64,000 nucleotides of DNA from Reclinomonas americana ATCC 50394 (GCA_048213135.1 PS015442.1:14194-78193); one strand, 5' to 3'. Counted from the stretch's first letter, positions 22,278-34,400 are shown. Notes: a model not told the origin generated them from the sequence alone. Translations and numbers: made by a program.

Positions 22278-24256
22278 CTACTCTCTGCGCGGTGCTGCGG
22301 CGTTTGCGACTACAGCTCCTCGTTCTTCCTCGTGCGCTTCCTCGATGTGTCGACCGGTGTGGTTCTCCTGCACCAATGGTGTGAGCAAGAGGGCAAACCA
22401 TCTTGNNNNNNNNNNNNNNNNNNNNNNNNNNNNNNNNNNNNNNNNNNNNNNNNNNNNNNNNNNNNNNNNNNNNNNNNNNNNNNNNNNNNNNNNNNNNNNN
22501 NNNNNNNNNNNNNNNNNNNNNNNNNNNNNNNNNNNNNNNNNNNNNNNNNNNNNNNNNNNNNNNNNNNNNNNNNNNNNNNNNNNNNNNNNNNNNNNNNNNN
22601 NNNNNNNNNNNNNNNNNNNNNNNNNNNNNNNNNNNNNNNNNNNNNNNNNNNNNNNNNNNNNNNNNNNNNNNNNNNNNNNNNNNNNNNNNNNNNNNNNNNN
22701 NNNNNNNNNNNNNNNNNNNNNNNNNNNNNNNNNNNNNNNNNNNNNNNNNNNNNNNNNNNNNNNNNNNNNNNNNNNNNNNNNNNNNNNNNNNNNNNNNNNN
22801 NNNNNNNNNNNNNNNNNNNNNNNNNNNNNNNNNNNNNNNNNNNNNNNNNNNNNNNNNNNNNNNNNNNNNNNNNNNNNNNNNNNNNNNNNNNNNNNNNNNN
22901 NNNNNNNNNNNNNNNNNNNNNNNNNNNNNNNNNNNNNNNNNNNNNNNNNNNNNNNNNNNNNNNNNNNNNNNNNNNNNNNNNNNNNNNNNNNNNNNNNNNN
23001 NNNNNNNNNNNNNNNNNNNNNNNNNNNNNNNNNNNNNNNNNNNNNNNNNNNNNNNNNNNNNNNNNCGACGCGGGTGAACGTCTCCAGGTCTGTGTATGTG
23101 CGTACGTGAGGGCCACTTTTCAACAACAAGCAGCGCAGGAGGGTGGACGACGCAACGCTCCGGCTTTGCAGGGTCAATGTACGCCACCACACGGGCATCG
23201 GCGACCGCACGGCCAAACGCAATCTCGTCGTCCTCGTCCTTGATCTCGTACACTGGCTGTCCAGCACCCAGCGCCTGGAAGTAATCGACGGCCCTATCAA
23301 CACACGCAGAGTCAGTACCTCCACACACATTGCTTCCTTTGCCACGACTCGCTCTCAACTTTTGCGGCTGGAACCAGTCCATCTGCCACGGACGCGCCAC
23401 ACCCTCACTGTCACGCGCACACACGTGAGACAAAGGACCAACAGCAGATAGAGGCGACGACTGCGGCGCACCGAACGACCCACACGGACGGGATCATCAT
23501 CTTTTGGTGGGAGATCGGACCAAAGAAGGGGCTGGCCTGGTTGAAGGCCACCATGGTCTCGTTGTACTTGGGCACATCGATCATCGCACAGCGGTACACT
23601 GCGTGCTCGATCTGCAGCTGGCGGATCATATCCTCGCGCGTGCGGCAAATGTCGCACAGCTTGCGATCACTCGCCGTACTGCACGAAAATGCAGGCGAGT
23701 TGTCAGCGGAAATATCAATACGCAGAGTCTGTGCTCGACGAAACACACATACGCAGAGAGACAGAGTGACGGAGAGAGTAAGAGAGAGAGAAAGAGCGTG
23801 TGTGTGTTTTCGGTGGTTTGGTTTGCGCGCCATTGCCACGTGCATGCGTCACATACGCAAACAGAAAGCAACGAGTGGAGCAAGACGCAACAGCAAGAGA
23901 ATGCCGACATCCTGCGGGCCCTTCGGCTTCATCCACTTCTTCAGCGCCGACTCGGTCAGCGATCGCAGCGGAGGGAACTTGTTCAAGTGCTCTGCAAAAC
24001 ACAACAGAAGTCAGTTGCACATACGCACACAAGAGAGAGAGAGAGAGGAGACAACGCGCGCGCGCTCTTTCTCTTCACTGTCAGGCATACCAATGAACTG
24101 CTCATCGTCTTGCTCCGCGGGCTTCACCTGATCCTCGTTATCCTGCTGCGGTGTGACAGGCACCGAGTGGCGCGGAGTGCGCTGCGCCTCGGCCACCAAC
24201 GCCACGGCAAGCAGCACCAGCAGCAACACAGAGAGAGACCACCGTGTCGACGTCAT
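22278..24256 (-). CDS. Secretory-pathway thioredoxin-fold protein with CxxC
   Basis: Starts at ATG 24256 with a classic signal peptide (MTSTRWSLSVLLLVLLAVAL, cleavage after about VAEA). Exon 2 reads EHLNKFPPLRSLTESALKKW then GPQDVGILLL, a thioredoxin-type helix and strand. The next exon carries the redox-type motif in DRKLCDICRTREDMIRQL (CDIC) and goes on to YRCAMIDVPKYNETMVAFNQ. A second unit further on (VYEIKDEDDEIAFGRAVADA, RVVAYIDP) looks like another thioredoxin-like or strand-helix-strand repeat. The C-terminus after the gap probably reads HIEEAHEEERGAVVANAA and stops at 22278. An ER-lumen oxidoreductase or chaperone is a reasonable inference. OST3/OST6-like and PDI-related families share the pattern, but no four-helix membrane part is seen. 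About 660 bp are lost in the gap. Confidence 0.6.
22406..23065. other. Assembly gap (660 N)
   Basis: A run of N inside the thioredoxin-fold gene, hiding its central to C-terminal exons. Confidence 0.99.
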
Positions 24257-24371
24257 CTCCTCTCGCACGCGGAAGAAAAGGGGAAAAGTGCCACGTGGCG
24301 CCGTGTGATGGACACCGGTGGCACCGACCGATGTCTAACAACGTGCTTCTGGACAAGGGTCGACATCGACT

Positions 24372-26709
24372 TTGCGATGTTGTGTGCAGTGGCGCGCGAT
24401 GTGCAGCTCGCGGCCGGCGATCACGTGCTCGGCTGGCGACGATATGTTGCGCGCGCGTGTGCACATATGTCTCTCTCTTAGTGTCTCTCTCACACACAAT
24501 GCGAGTTGGCAGTCGCGCGATGGTGCATTGTGCGCGGTTGTGGTTGCCGCGTGTGCAACGCAGCGAGGTGTGTGTGCATGCGTCTCCCTGCCCCTCTCCC
24601 TCTCTCTCTCTTTCTCTCTCACACACACATGCAGCGGATAATCAGTGTGAGGTGATTGGTCGCGTTGTGTCATCGACTGTGGCCGTGCTCGACAATGGAA
24701 CAGTGCTGTTGGGCGCGGACGATGAGGCATCGACGTTGTGGTTCGATGCTGCTGAGGTCACGTGTCGGTTCACTGTACTGGAGGCGCCGTTGCGTTGCCT
24801 TTTGTGGGCGGTGTGTGAGCGGTGTGATTGTGCTGAGGAGCGAGTGCGCAGATTGTGCGTGGAGACGAGCGATGGGCAGCAGGCGGTGTTTGATAATGTG
24901 CAGGCGGCGTTGCAGGGAGAGGAGGAGGAGGACAAGGAGAGTGTGGAGCAGTGGGAGTGGATGCTGTCGAGGGTATGCGTCTTCATGCATTGTGCTCACA
25001 ATCGCCCACTCACTCATTTGCGCAACAGGTGCGGCTGGTGCCGTCGGTGCGAGTGGCGTTGCGACAGTCGCGCACTCCGGCGACGAGGGTGACTCTTCCG
25101 TCTTTCTGCATGCGTTGTCCACTGCCACCTCACTGTGCGTCCACAGTTGTTGCGCTTTCCGCCTTGGGTGCGCTGGATGGTGCAGGTGCATCTGGCGCAC
25201 GTGTTGTTTCGCATTGCCAGCTGGTGTGGTCTGTGGTCGCCGCAGGTGCGCGCGCTGTGAGCTGTGTGAGTGATCCTCCCAGCCAATCGCTTAGCCTCCT
25301 TTTTCTCTCCACGCAGAGCGCCAGCATCCCCGTGGCCGGTGCTGCGGAGAAAACGAGCTCCATTGGCGCCCGACTCACTGATTTCTTCCTCGGCCGCTCC
25401 GCCACTGCCGTGCGCGAGATGCTTTCCCGCTGGCACGCGTGCTATGCTGCCCTCCGCTCTCGACACTCGCGCAAGGTTCGATGCCTGAAGAAGAAACGAC
25501 GCACCGAGTGCCCTTCTCCTTATCAGTGGCGATGCAGAGTGTGCCACAGTTCTTCAACGTGTTTGTCGCCTCTGCCGGCTTTGTGTGCTCAGCAGTGATG
25601 GATTCCGTGTGTGGCGCACTCCTCTTTGTGTGCCTGTGCCACACAGCCACGGTTCGGAGAAGCAATGGATGTTCCCCCGCTCACATCACAACTCCTCATC
25701 GACATCATTGAGTGCGTGCAGACGTGGCTTCCATGGGCGACACACACGTTTGGGGAGCACGTTCCGCGAATGACACAGGGTTTGATGGAGCAGTTCCGGC
25801 ACACACCGGCTGGCTTCAAGCCGAATGAGCCACTCAACGGCTTTCTGATCGGCATGACCACCGAGACCATGGAGTTTGCACGCAGTGAGTCGCGTTCTCA
25901 CACTCCACGTCTCATCACTCCTTCTCTCACCCTTCTTTCACGCTCAGCCTACGTCGCCACCCTGTTTGGGTGGCTGCCGCCCGCGGCGGTGCTCCTGCAC
26001 CACCGATTCGGAACAGAAGCGACCGCACTGGCAGCGGCGCTGTTCGGCTGGGTGGTGGGTCTGCGTGTTGCCGCTTGCTCGGCTGTCGACATGGTGCTGC
26101 TGGCCCTGCTACCGCTGCGACTGCTCTCGGTGCTCTTTGTGCGGCTGTCGTGGGTCGCCGTGTCGGTGCTGCGCACGCTCACTCGTCTCCTGTCGGGTTT
26201 GTGTGCGAGTCCATCTATCTTGTGAAGGATTGTCTTGCTAATTATAGTGTTCTATACAGGGAGCAAGTACAACGTTCTGAAGAATCGCGTGGACAGTTGC
26301 GATCCCGGCGTGGACGCACTGGCGCTGGGGGCACTCCTGCTTGCGGTGCTGTTGTGTTTGGTGCCGACGTTGGTGCTGCACTTTGGTTTCTACTGGGCCG
26401 TGTCGGTGCGCTGCGGTGTTCTCCGCAGTTCCTTCCCGTGGCGTGTATCGCTCACCTCCCTCGCAGGCCAGCATGTACGGGACGTGGTGGCTGGTGGATG
26501 CGGTCACACGTGCGGTGATCAGCGCTGCGCAAGCACTCGGCACAAGTGTCGTGCGTGCCATGCATCCACAGATGCAACGAGGTTGGCAGTGCCCTGCACC
26601 CTTGACCTCGACGCCACACCAATCTCACGATTGTTCTCGGTCTCACGCAGGCGGCGAGACGGTAAAGACCGTAGACGGACAACTCCATCTGCATCTCGTG
26701 TCGCGTTGA
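24372..26709 (+). CDS. PIGQ: PIGQ/GPI1, subunit of GPI-GlcNAc transferase
   Basis: The Gpi1 signature is clear near the C-terminus: GSKYNVLKNRVDSCDPGVDA, then a hydrophobic span LALGALLLAVLLCLVPTLVL. Upstream, WLPWATHTFGEHVPRMTQGL and TPAGFKPNEPLNGFLIGMTT match the lumenal/helical block of PIGQ, followed by two long membrane segments (AALFGWVVGLRVAACSAVDM and LLALLPLRLLSVLFVRLSWV). The last exons read MYGTWWLVDAVTRAVISAAQ and VKTVDGQLHLHLVSR, stop at 26709. PIGQ works in the ER complex that adds GlcNAc to phosphatidylinositol, the first step of GPI-anchor synthesis. The N-terminal exons (DNGTVLLGADDEASTLWFDA and earlier) are less certain. The start at 24372 is a guess; an exon joining to DNQCEVIGRVV at about 24634 splices in phase. 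Divergent from the thioredoxin-fold gene. Confidence 0.82.
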
Positions 26710-26909
26710 TTCCACGCCGCCCTCGTTTGATCGCACCCGCATCAAGTGCGTGCCTGAGGAGAGGCCTCTTTTGCACTCTCCAAGCCAGAGACACCGTTTC
26801 TCTCATAAGGCGATGGAATAATGGAAGCAAAGCAATCGCTGCTGCATCATCATCAAGACGTCAACCTAATGTTTCTTCCTCCTTCATTCTCAAACAAACA
26901 CCCCTCCCA

Positions 26910-29718
26910 TTAGTCGACATCCTCCATCACATTGTCGACCGCCGCCACCGGCTCCAACGGCGGTGCGCCCGAGCCGCTGCCGGCCGAGGCCATTGGCACA
27001 TCATCGTCGAGTGACAGGCCGAGCTTGATCATGCGGTAGATGCGTGAGGCGTACGAGGTCGGCTCCTCCAGGCTGAAGCCCGAGGTGATCAGGGCCGTGT
27101 CGAACAGCAGGAAGATGAGGTCGCGCACGGTCTTGTCGCCCTTGTCGGCGGTGGCCTTGTTGCGCAGCTCCGCAATGATCGGGTGGTGCGGGTTGATCTC
27201 CAGCGTCTTCTTCGACACCATGTAGGTGGCCATGGTGTTGTCGCGCAGCGCCTGCGCCTTCATGATGCGCTCCATGTTCGCCGTCCAGCCGTACTGGCCA
27301 GTCACCAACACCGCCGGTGAGTCGACAATGCGGTCCGACAGCTTGACCTTCTCCACGCGCTCTCCGAGGATCTCTGCGCGAGGTTGACAAAAGCGAGAGA
27401 GGTGGTGAGTCGTCAACACCAAGAGTGAGAAAAGAGAGTGAGCAAGTAGAGACAAACCCTTCATGGTGGTGCAGAGGCTCTCGAAGCTGGCCTTCTCCTC
27501 CTCCTTGCGCGCCTTCTCCTCCTCAGAGTCCTCGAACTCCAGGCCCTCCTTGGTGACGCAGACCAGCTTGTGGCCCTCGTACTCCTTGAGCTGCTGGACG
27601 CAGTACTCGTCAATCGGCTCGGTCATGAAAAGCACCTCGTAGTTGCGGGCGCGGCAAGCCTCAATGAACGGCGACTTCTCCACGGCCTTCTTGCTCTCGC
27701 CCGTGATGAAGTAGATGTCCTTCTGGCCCTCCGGCATGCGGGTCACGTAGTCGGCCAGCGAGGTCACCTGATCCTCCGACGCCGTCGAGTAGTAGCGCAG
27801 CAGCTCGGCCAGCTTCTTGCGGTTGTCGGCGTCCTCGTGGATGCCGAGCTTGATGTTCTTCGAGAACTGCTCATAGAACTTCTCGTAGTCCTCCTTGTTC
27901 TCCGAAACTGTGTGCAAGCAAAGGCGGGAAGATGAGCAAGAAGAACAAGAAAGAATTGGAAANNNNNNNNNNNNNNNNNNNNNNNNNNNNNNNNNNNNNN
28001 NNNNNNNNNNNNNNNNNNNNNNNNNNNNNNNNNNNNNNNNNNNNNNNNNNNNNNNNNNNNNNNNNNNNNNNNNNNNNNNNNNNNNNNNNNNNNNNNNNNN
28101 NNNNNNNNNNNNNNNNNNNNNNNNNNNNNNNNNNNNNNNNNNNNNNNNNNNNNNNNNNNNNNNNNNNNNNNNNNNNNNNNNNNNNNNNNNNNNNNNNNNN
28201 NNNNNNNNNNNNNNNNNNNNNNNNNNNNNNNNNNNNNNNNNNNNNNNNNNNNNNNNNNNNNNNNNNNNNNNNNNNNNNNNNNNNNNNNNNNNNNNNNNNN
28301 NNNNNNNNNNNNNNNNNNNNNNNNNNNNNNNNNNNNNNNNNNNNNNNNNNNNNNNNNNNNNNNNNNNNNNNNNNNNNNNNNNNNNNNNNNNNNNNNNNNN
28401 NNNNNNNNNNNNNNNNNNNNNNNNNNNNNNNNNNNNNNNNNNNNNNNNNNNNNNNNNNNNNNNNNNNNNNNNNNNNNNNNNNNNNNNNNNNNNNNNNNNN
28501 NNNNNNNNNNNNNNNNNNNNNNNNNNNNNNNNNNNNNNNNNNNNNNNNNNNNNNNNNNNNNNNNNNNNNNNNNNNNNNNNNNNNNNNNNNNNNNNNNNNN
28601 NNNNNNNNNNNNNNNNNNNNNNNNNNNNNNNNNNNNNNNNNNNNNNNNNNNNNNNNNNNNNNNNNNNNNNNNNNNNNNGGAGGAGGTGAGCACGACTGAA
28701 AATAATTCAACTTCGAAGCGAGTGACGCAACATCCTCAATGGTCAGCGTCTTGGCCTCCTTGTTGGGGATGAGGCGGATGCGCAGCTCCGGCTCGCCAGC
28801 CAGCACCGACGGGTCGGTCAGGCTCATGTAGCGGATCTTGTCAATGGCCTGCGATGGGAGAGTGCTGTCGTCAGCAACTAGTACTAAAAATAACCCCAGG
28901 AAGAAGAAAGCGTGACAGGAGGCAGCCACTCGAGATGTGAGGAGAGTGCATGACACAGAGGTGAGAGACGGAGAAAGAGACAAGGAAACGGGACGAGGAA
29001 GAATGCGACGAGTGGCGGAAATGTGCACCGCCATCGACAACACACGCCACGTCAGCAAACTGCACCAGTCGCATCGACGAGGGGTGGGATGCTGCATACA
29101 CAAGAGAGGCAAAGAGACACACGAGTGTGCACGACGACAAGGCTTCTGCATGCATGGGTGGGCGGAAGACAACAGCGCGAGGAGGCGTGCATGTGCAGCT
29201 CGGGCGGAAATGTGCAACCGGACCCTNNNNNNNNNNNNNNNNNNNNNNNNNNNNNNNNNNNNNNNNNNNNNNNNNNNNNNNNNNNNNNNNNNNNNNNNNN
29301 NNNNNNNNNNNNNNNNNNNNNNNNNNNNNNNNNNNNNNNNNNNNNNNNNNNNNNNNNNNNNNNNNNNNNNNNNNNNNNNNNNNNNNNNNNNNNNNNNNNN
29401 NNNNNNNNNNNNNNNNNNNNNNNNNNNNNNNNNNNNNNNNNNNNNNNNNNNNNNNNNNNNNNNNNNNNNNNNNNNNNNNNNNNNNNNNNNNNNNNNNNNN
29501 NNNNNNNNNNNNNNNNNNNNNNNNNNNNNNNNNNNNNNNNNNNNNNNNNNNNNNNNNNNNNNNNNNNNNNNNNNNNNNNNNNNNNNNNNNNNNNNNNNNN
29601 NNNNNNNNNNNNNNNNNNNNNNNNNNNNNNNNNNNNNNTTGTTGCGGATATGTAAACACCCAACACCCCCCACACACACCTGCTGGATCTCAGCCTGGAA
29701 CTCAAATGTCTCCGACAT
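26910..29718 (-). CDS. HSP90: Cytosolic HSP90 molecular chaperone
   Basis: Exon 1 (from ATG 29718) encodes [14 protein letters not shown] later exon (about 28854-28732) gives [20 protein letters not shown] and [18 protein letters not shown] of the N-terminal ATPase domain. After the gap come middle-domain and C-terminal exons: [60 protein letters not shown], then across an 80-bp intron [40 protein letters not shown] and [20 protein letters not shown]. The protein ends NVMEDVD, a conservative variant of the MEEVD motif by which cytosolic HSP90 docks TPR co-chaperones. The identity is secure, although two gaps (27963-28678 and 29227-29638) remove most of the ATP-binding domain and part of the middle domain. 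It is convergent with PIGQ, 200 bp apart. Confidence 0.96.
27963..28678. other. Assembly gap (716 N)
   Basis: A run of N inside HSP90, covering the rest of the ATPase domain and the start of the middle domain. Confidence 0.99.
29227..29638. other. Assembly gap (412 N)
   Basis: A run of N between the first and second recognisable HSP90 exons. The flanking sequence to about 28870 shows no coding match to HSP90, so it is probably intronic or hides one exon. Confidence 0.99.
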
Positions 29719-29992
29719 GGTTTGTTGATTGGGATAGTAGCGTTGGGGGTTGAAGGAAAGGTTGAGTTTGCGAACTCTCCGCGAGAAAGTGCAAAAGTGT
29801 TAACTGCCGGGTTTGACGGGTCCTGCCGGGTTTTGTTGGCGTCATCCTTCGTGTTTCGGCCGGCGCCGCTCTGCTGGCCACCGGAGGGCGGGGGAGCGTG
29901 GCGGGGGAGGTGGGGGAGATCTGTATCCTTGTCGGCTGCGGCGAGAAGATCGAAGAGGAGCTCGGCAGTTGCATGTCCAACGCGATCATTTT

Positions 29993-30047
29993 TGACGTCA
30001 CGCGGTGACGTAATCGACGGATGACGCAAGCATGGGGGATGACGTGA
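29993..30047. promoter_or_regulatory. Cluster of CRE/ATF-like sites upstream of HSP90
   Basis: Four TGACG-core octamers lie within 55 bp: TGACGTCA at 29993-30000 (a perfect palindromic CRE), TGACGTAA at 30006-30013, TGACGCAA at 30022-30029 and TGACGTGA at 30040-30047. They sit 275-330 bp upstream of the HSP90 start. bZIP factors of the CREB/ATF type bind such sites in other eukaryotes. Their use here is inferred. Confidence 0.6.
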
Positions 30048-30602
30048 GCGCCGAGAATACTCTTGGCCGCGACCCGCGAGGAAAGCGGACGGCCTCTGGA
30101 TCGGTGTGACTCAGTTCCAGCCGAGATATCGAGTCGATGCTCAATGAAGGGGCGATCGGCCGCGGGCCTGCCAAAGCAGCAAGCGCAGTGCACCCGATGA
30201 GTGCAAGCCGGCGAGCTGCACAGCCTTATACAAGTCGATAACGATCCCTTCCTGCACGTCCCGAACTGTCAAGAGTTCCTGCGATCACGATCGCGATCGA
30301 CATGCAAGTTGTCTCTCTCCTCCTCTCAGCCCTCCTGTTCCTTCCTGCCCTCACCCACTGTGTTCCACTGTCCACGACCGTGATCGCAAACACCGACAGT
30401 CGATTGCGATTGATGACATGCAGGAAGTTGTCTCTCACCCCCTTCCTGCCCTCACCCACAACGCTGTACACTGTGCTGCACCACAGCTGTCCACGACCGC
30501 GATCGTGATTATCACTTGTCTCCCTCTCTTCTCCACCCCCTTCTCTCTCTCCCCCCCCCCTGCACCCGTCCACACGCCTCACAATCTTCACTCACCACCA
30601 CC
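30048..30602. other. Intergenic region with GATCGCGATC-type palindromes and a direct repeat
   Basis: 555 bp between the HSP90 promoter cluster and the stop of the MPV17 gene. It contains repeated CGATCACGATCGCGATCG-like palindromic clusters, pyrimidine tracts and an imperfect tandem duplication (listed separately). No gene is supported. Confidence 0.5.
30301..30510. repeat. Imperfect tandem direct repeat, two units of about 100 bp
   Basis: Unit 1 (about 30301-30385) and unit 2 (about 30417-30510) share, in the same order, ACATGCA..AGTTGTCTCTC, then CTTCCTGCCCTCACCCAC, then CTGTCCACGACCG followed by TGATCGC or CGATCGTGA. Spacing within the units differs by a few bases. Confidence 0.75.
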
Positions 30603-31260
30603 TCATCTCTCGCGATCGCGATCATCGCCCGCCACATGCACGTGAGCATGCGCGTGCGCGGCCGTCGGAGCACTCCGACTATTCATCCACGACAGAATCG
30701 CCGTCCACACCACACTCATCGCACCCACAAACACCACCGGCGCGCTGCCACCGCGCGGAATGTAGCGAAAGTTGATGACATTGGCGAGGGGCCAAAAGGC
30801 GGTGCCCAGCACAAACGCCGTCGGCACATTTCGTTTCGCATGCTCCACCGCCTCGTGCGCCGTGCCGCCCTCCAGTAACCGAATGGCGGGGAAGAACATG
30901 CACAAGTACACCGGAAACATGGTCACCTGCCCCGTCAGGCTCTTTCGCAGCGCCCCGCGAAAGCCGCCCGGTTGCGCCGGAACCCACCGATCCAACGCCC
31001 GAAATGCGTCTGTGTTCACTGTCATCATCTCAGCACAGCACGCACACACAGCGAAAGAAGGCGCAACAGTAAAAGTAGGGCCCGTGCATGCAAGCACCAA
31101 TGAGCGCGAATCGCCCCACGCGCTCCCAGTCCCACTCCACACGCGCGAGACCATGCGCCTCTGCAGTCACTGCTTGGCACAGCATGTCGCCGCCACTGAG
31201 CATCACGCTCGAGGAGAGCGACGAGCGCAGGAGCGGATGGCGGAGCAAAAAGCCGAGCAT
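30603..31260 (-). CDS. MPV17/PMP22-family four-helix membrane protein
   Basis: Two exons (31260-31068 and 31009-30603) give 199 residues, normal for the family. The start MLGFLLRHPLLRSSLSSSVM leads to GGDMLCQAV, matching the family GD.x.Q motif, then IGACMHGPYFY|YAFRALDRWV across a 58-bp intron (donor GTTGCG), matching the GPxxHxWYxxLD motif, then SLTGQVTMFPVYLCMFFPAI and WPLANVINFRYIPRGGSAPV (the WPxxxxINFxxVP signature) and AMSVVWTAILSWMNS. MPV17, PMP22 and Sym1 are inner mitochondrial or peroxisomal membrane proteins, probably channel-forming. Which organelle applies here is unknown. The C-terminal tail is His/Ala-rich. Divergent from BBS9, 172 bp apart. Confidence 0.88.
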
Positions 31261-31432
31261 CTATAAGAGGGGTAAACAGTTCGCAAGCGACAACTGCACC
31301 CCAGCGCAACGATAATAAGGGGTACGGTACCCCAAGAAAATGGGATTTCAGGCAACCACCAGGGACAGACGCTGCGCGCTCGCAGTGACATCTGTCCATT
31401 CGTTTTCCCGCCGGTTGTTATTGAGCGTGTTC

Positions 31433-34400
31433 ATGTCGCTCTTCCAGGTGTGTGTCTCTCTCTGTGTCTCTCTCTCTCTTGCTCTCTCTCTAAGGTGTTG
31501 TGCAGGCGCGTGAGTGGTGGGGCACGAATGCCGGTCACGATGAGGAGTTTGGTGACGGCTGTCTGTGTGTGGCCAATGTCGACAATGATGCAAGTGGTGC
31601 CGGTGAGTGAGCGCACACACGCGCGCACACATGTGTGTGAGAGAGGGAGTGTGTGAGAGTGNNNNNNNNNNNNNNNNNNNNNNNNNNNNNNNNNNNNNNN
31701 NNNNNNNNNNNNNNNNNNNNNNNNNNNNNNNNNNNNNNNNNNNNNNNNNNNNNNNNNNNNNNNNNNNNNNNNNNNNNNNNNNNNNNNNNNNNNNNNNNNN
31801 NNNNNNNNNNNNNNNNNNNNNNNNNNNNNNNNNNNNNNNNNNNNNNNNNNNNNNNNNNNNNNNNNNNNNNNNNNNNNNNNNNNNNNNNNNNNNNNNNNNN
31901 NNNNNNNNNNNNNNNNNNNNNNNNNNNNNNNNNNNNNNNNNNNNNNNNNNNNNNNNNNNNNNNNNNNNNNNNNNNNNNNNNNNNNNNNNNNNNNNNNNNN
32001 NNNNNNNNNNNNNNNNNNNNNNNNNNNNNNNNNNNNNNNNNNNNNNNNNNNNNNNNNNNNNNNNNNNNNCCTTCAACACCAACATGGAGGTGCAAGCGTA
32101 CAAGTTTCACGTGCTGGCCACGGCCTCGGGCTCTGCCGAACGGAAACGCGAGTCATCTGGTGCGCTTTTGCTTTTTTGTATTCATTTCACCTTCCCCTTT
32201 TTCTGAAATGCCCGCACCGTCAGCTCCCTCGGGCAGTGGAGCGAGTGGCTCGGGCGACGGCTCGTCCTCCTCCTCGTCGGGTCCCTCTGCGGCCGCCACA
32301 GGACCCGGCTCTGACGGCAAGCAGCTGCAGGCGGAGTGGTCGCTGAATGTCGGCGAGCACATTTACGAGATCCGCACGGGCAAGTACTCGAAGAGCCTCG
32401 CTGCGCAGCAGGTCGACATTATCTTGCTCGGCGAGCGTTCGCTCTTCTGCGTAAAGGAGAATGGCGCCATCCGGCAACAGCGGCGGTTCGACTTTTTCCC
32501 CAGCTGCTGCATCACGTACGACGTGACGCGTGAAGGTGCGACTCCAAATCTTTGCGGTTGTCGTGTGCCCTTGTATTCATGCATGTGTGCTTGTTTTGTC
32601 GCTGCAGCGGGTGGTGCCAGTGCCGCAGCAGCACTGCAGAATCTGCTGGTTGGCACACACAGCAGCTCGATGGTGGTGTACCGCGATCCACAAGTGGTGT
32701 GGTCAGCAAAACTGACGTGCACCCCGATTTCACTGCGTGTGGCAGCGTTCGGGTGCGTGCGCGCTCTCTCCTTCTCCCCTGCACGCCCGTGTAGGTGTTG
32801 CTTCCGCTCACGGGGCATTGTGTGCAGTGGTCTGCGCGGCCTGGTCGTGTCACTCAACGAACAAGGGCGCGTGCTGGTGACGTACATGGGTACGGATCCA
32901 GCATCGAACCCCGTATCGGTGGGCGAGGGCAAAGAGATGGACTACGCCGAGATGGATGCGGAACACAAGCGTTTGCAGGCGCACATTCGAGAAGCGCAAG
33001 CGAGTTTCGTTTCCCGCAGGCCGCCATTCGTGTCCTTTCTCCATCTCACCCACCTCCTCGCACACAGCTGGCAAAATTGCACGGAGGGAGGGTGTGACAC
33101 TAGATGTGCAAGTGCCGTCAAATTGCGACACGCGAATTCCGCCAGGTGAGCACACAACCCCTACGTCGCCCCGTGTGTTGTGGTGGTGGCGTCGGTGCTT
33201 AACGTGCGATTGCGTGCAGAAATGCTCGAGGAGCTAGAGGCCGATCTGTCGGATCACCTGGGAGGGCGGCCGCGAGTCAAAGTCGCCAATGTGCGTCTGT
33301 ACATCAACTACACTGGAAGCGAAGAGCTCAGCAGTCTCATGCTGAACGTGAGACCACCACCTGGTGTGCGTGTCTCGGAGGAATCGATCACCATCCCATC
33401 GCTCAGTTGCGTGTCAACCCTTCTCTCTGTATCTGTTCTTGTGCGCTGGTGGTGGTGGTGGTGGCCGTTGCCGACTATTTTCTTCCGCTCTGCTGGTGGC
33501 GCAGGTGGATCGGGTCGTGCAAGGACGCCGCTGATGGTGCCGCTGGTGTTCCTGTGCGACGGCACCAAACTGCCCGTGTCGCTGGATGCCGAGGTGGTGT
33601 GCACGTACACGCTGCCGTCGGGTGAGCCGCTGTGTGCGCGTGCGGCCTTCTCGCTTCCGTTCAGCCTGGTGGGTTCGGTGGTGCCGCCCGTCAAGAATCC
33701 CGATTTCAAGGTCCGACTGCTGGCATGCCGATGTGTGTACGTACGTGTTCTAACGGAAGAGACGACTGCAGGTCACCTTTGACACCAATAAGCCGCCGGT
33801 GCTCTTGTCGACCCTGTTCGAGGACGTGATTGCGAGCAGCTCGGAGGATGCGCGCTCCGTCGTCACACCCAATGTCTTCACATTCCAGTACCTAAATCAG
33901 GCCGATGCCACCATCCTGGTGTCGAAGAAAGCCGGTGTGTGTATGTGTGCGCGACTGTCTCGAGGTTGCCTCGCTCCACTCACCCCACTCGCCTGCACGC
34001 AGATTCGGGACGATATCGAGTGCAGGCCGGCAGTTTCGAGGCTCTGTGGCTGCTGAGTCACGAGCTGGTGCGCCGTCTGGAGCAAGATGCNNNNNNNNNN
34101 NNNNNNNNNNNNNNNNNNNNNNNNNNNNNNNNNNNNNNNNNNNNNNNNNNNNNNNNNNNNNNNNNNNNNNNNNNNNNNNNNNNNNNNNNNNNNNNNNNNN
34201 NNNNNNNNNNNNNNNNNNNNNNNNNNNNNNNNNNNNNNNNNNNNNNNNNNNNNNNNNNNNNNNNNNTCCTGCGTGAGTGCCTGTCACCGATTGTCAACGA
34301 CTGCGGAGACCAGGGCTGGGAGGAGGTCACCGATGCCGCCATGACCCACTTGCTGCGCACGGCATTGGCACGGAGCGCCAAGGAGAGTTCCAGTGTGCCG

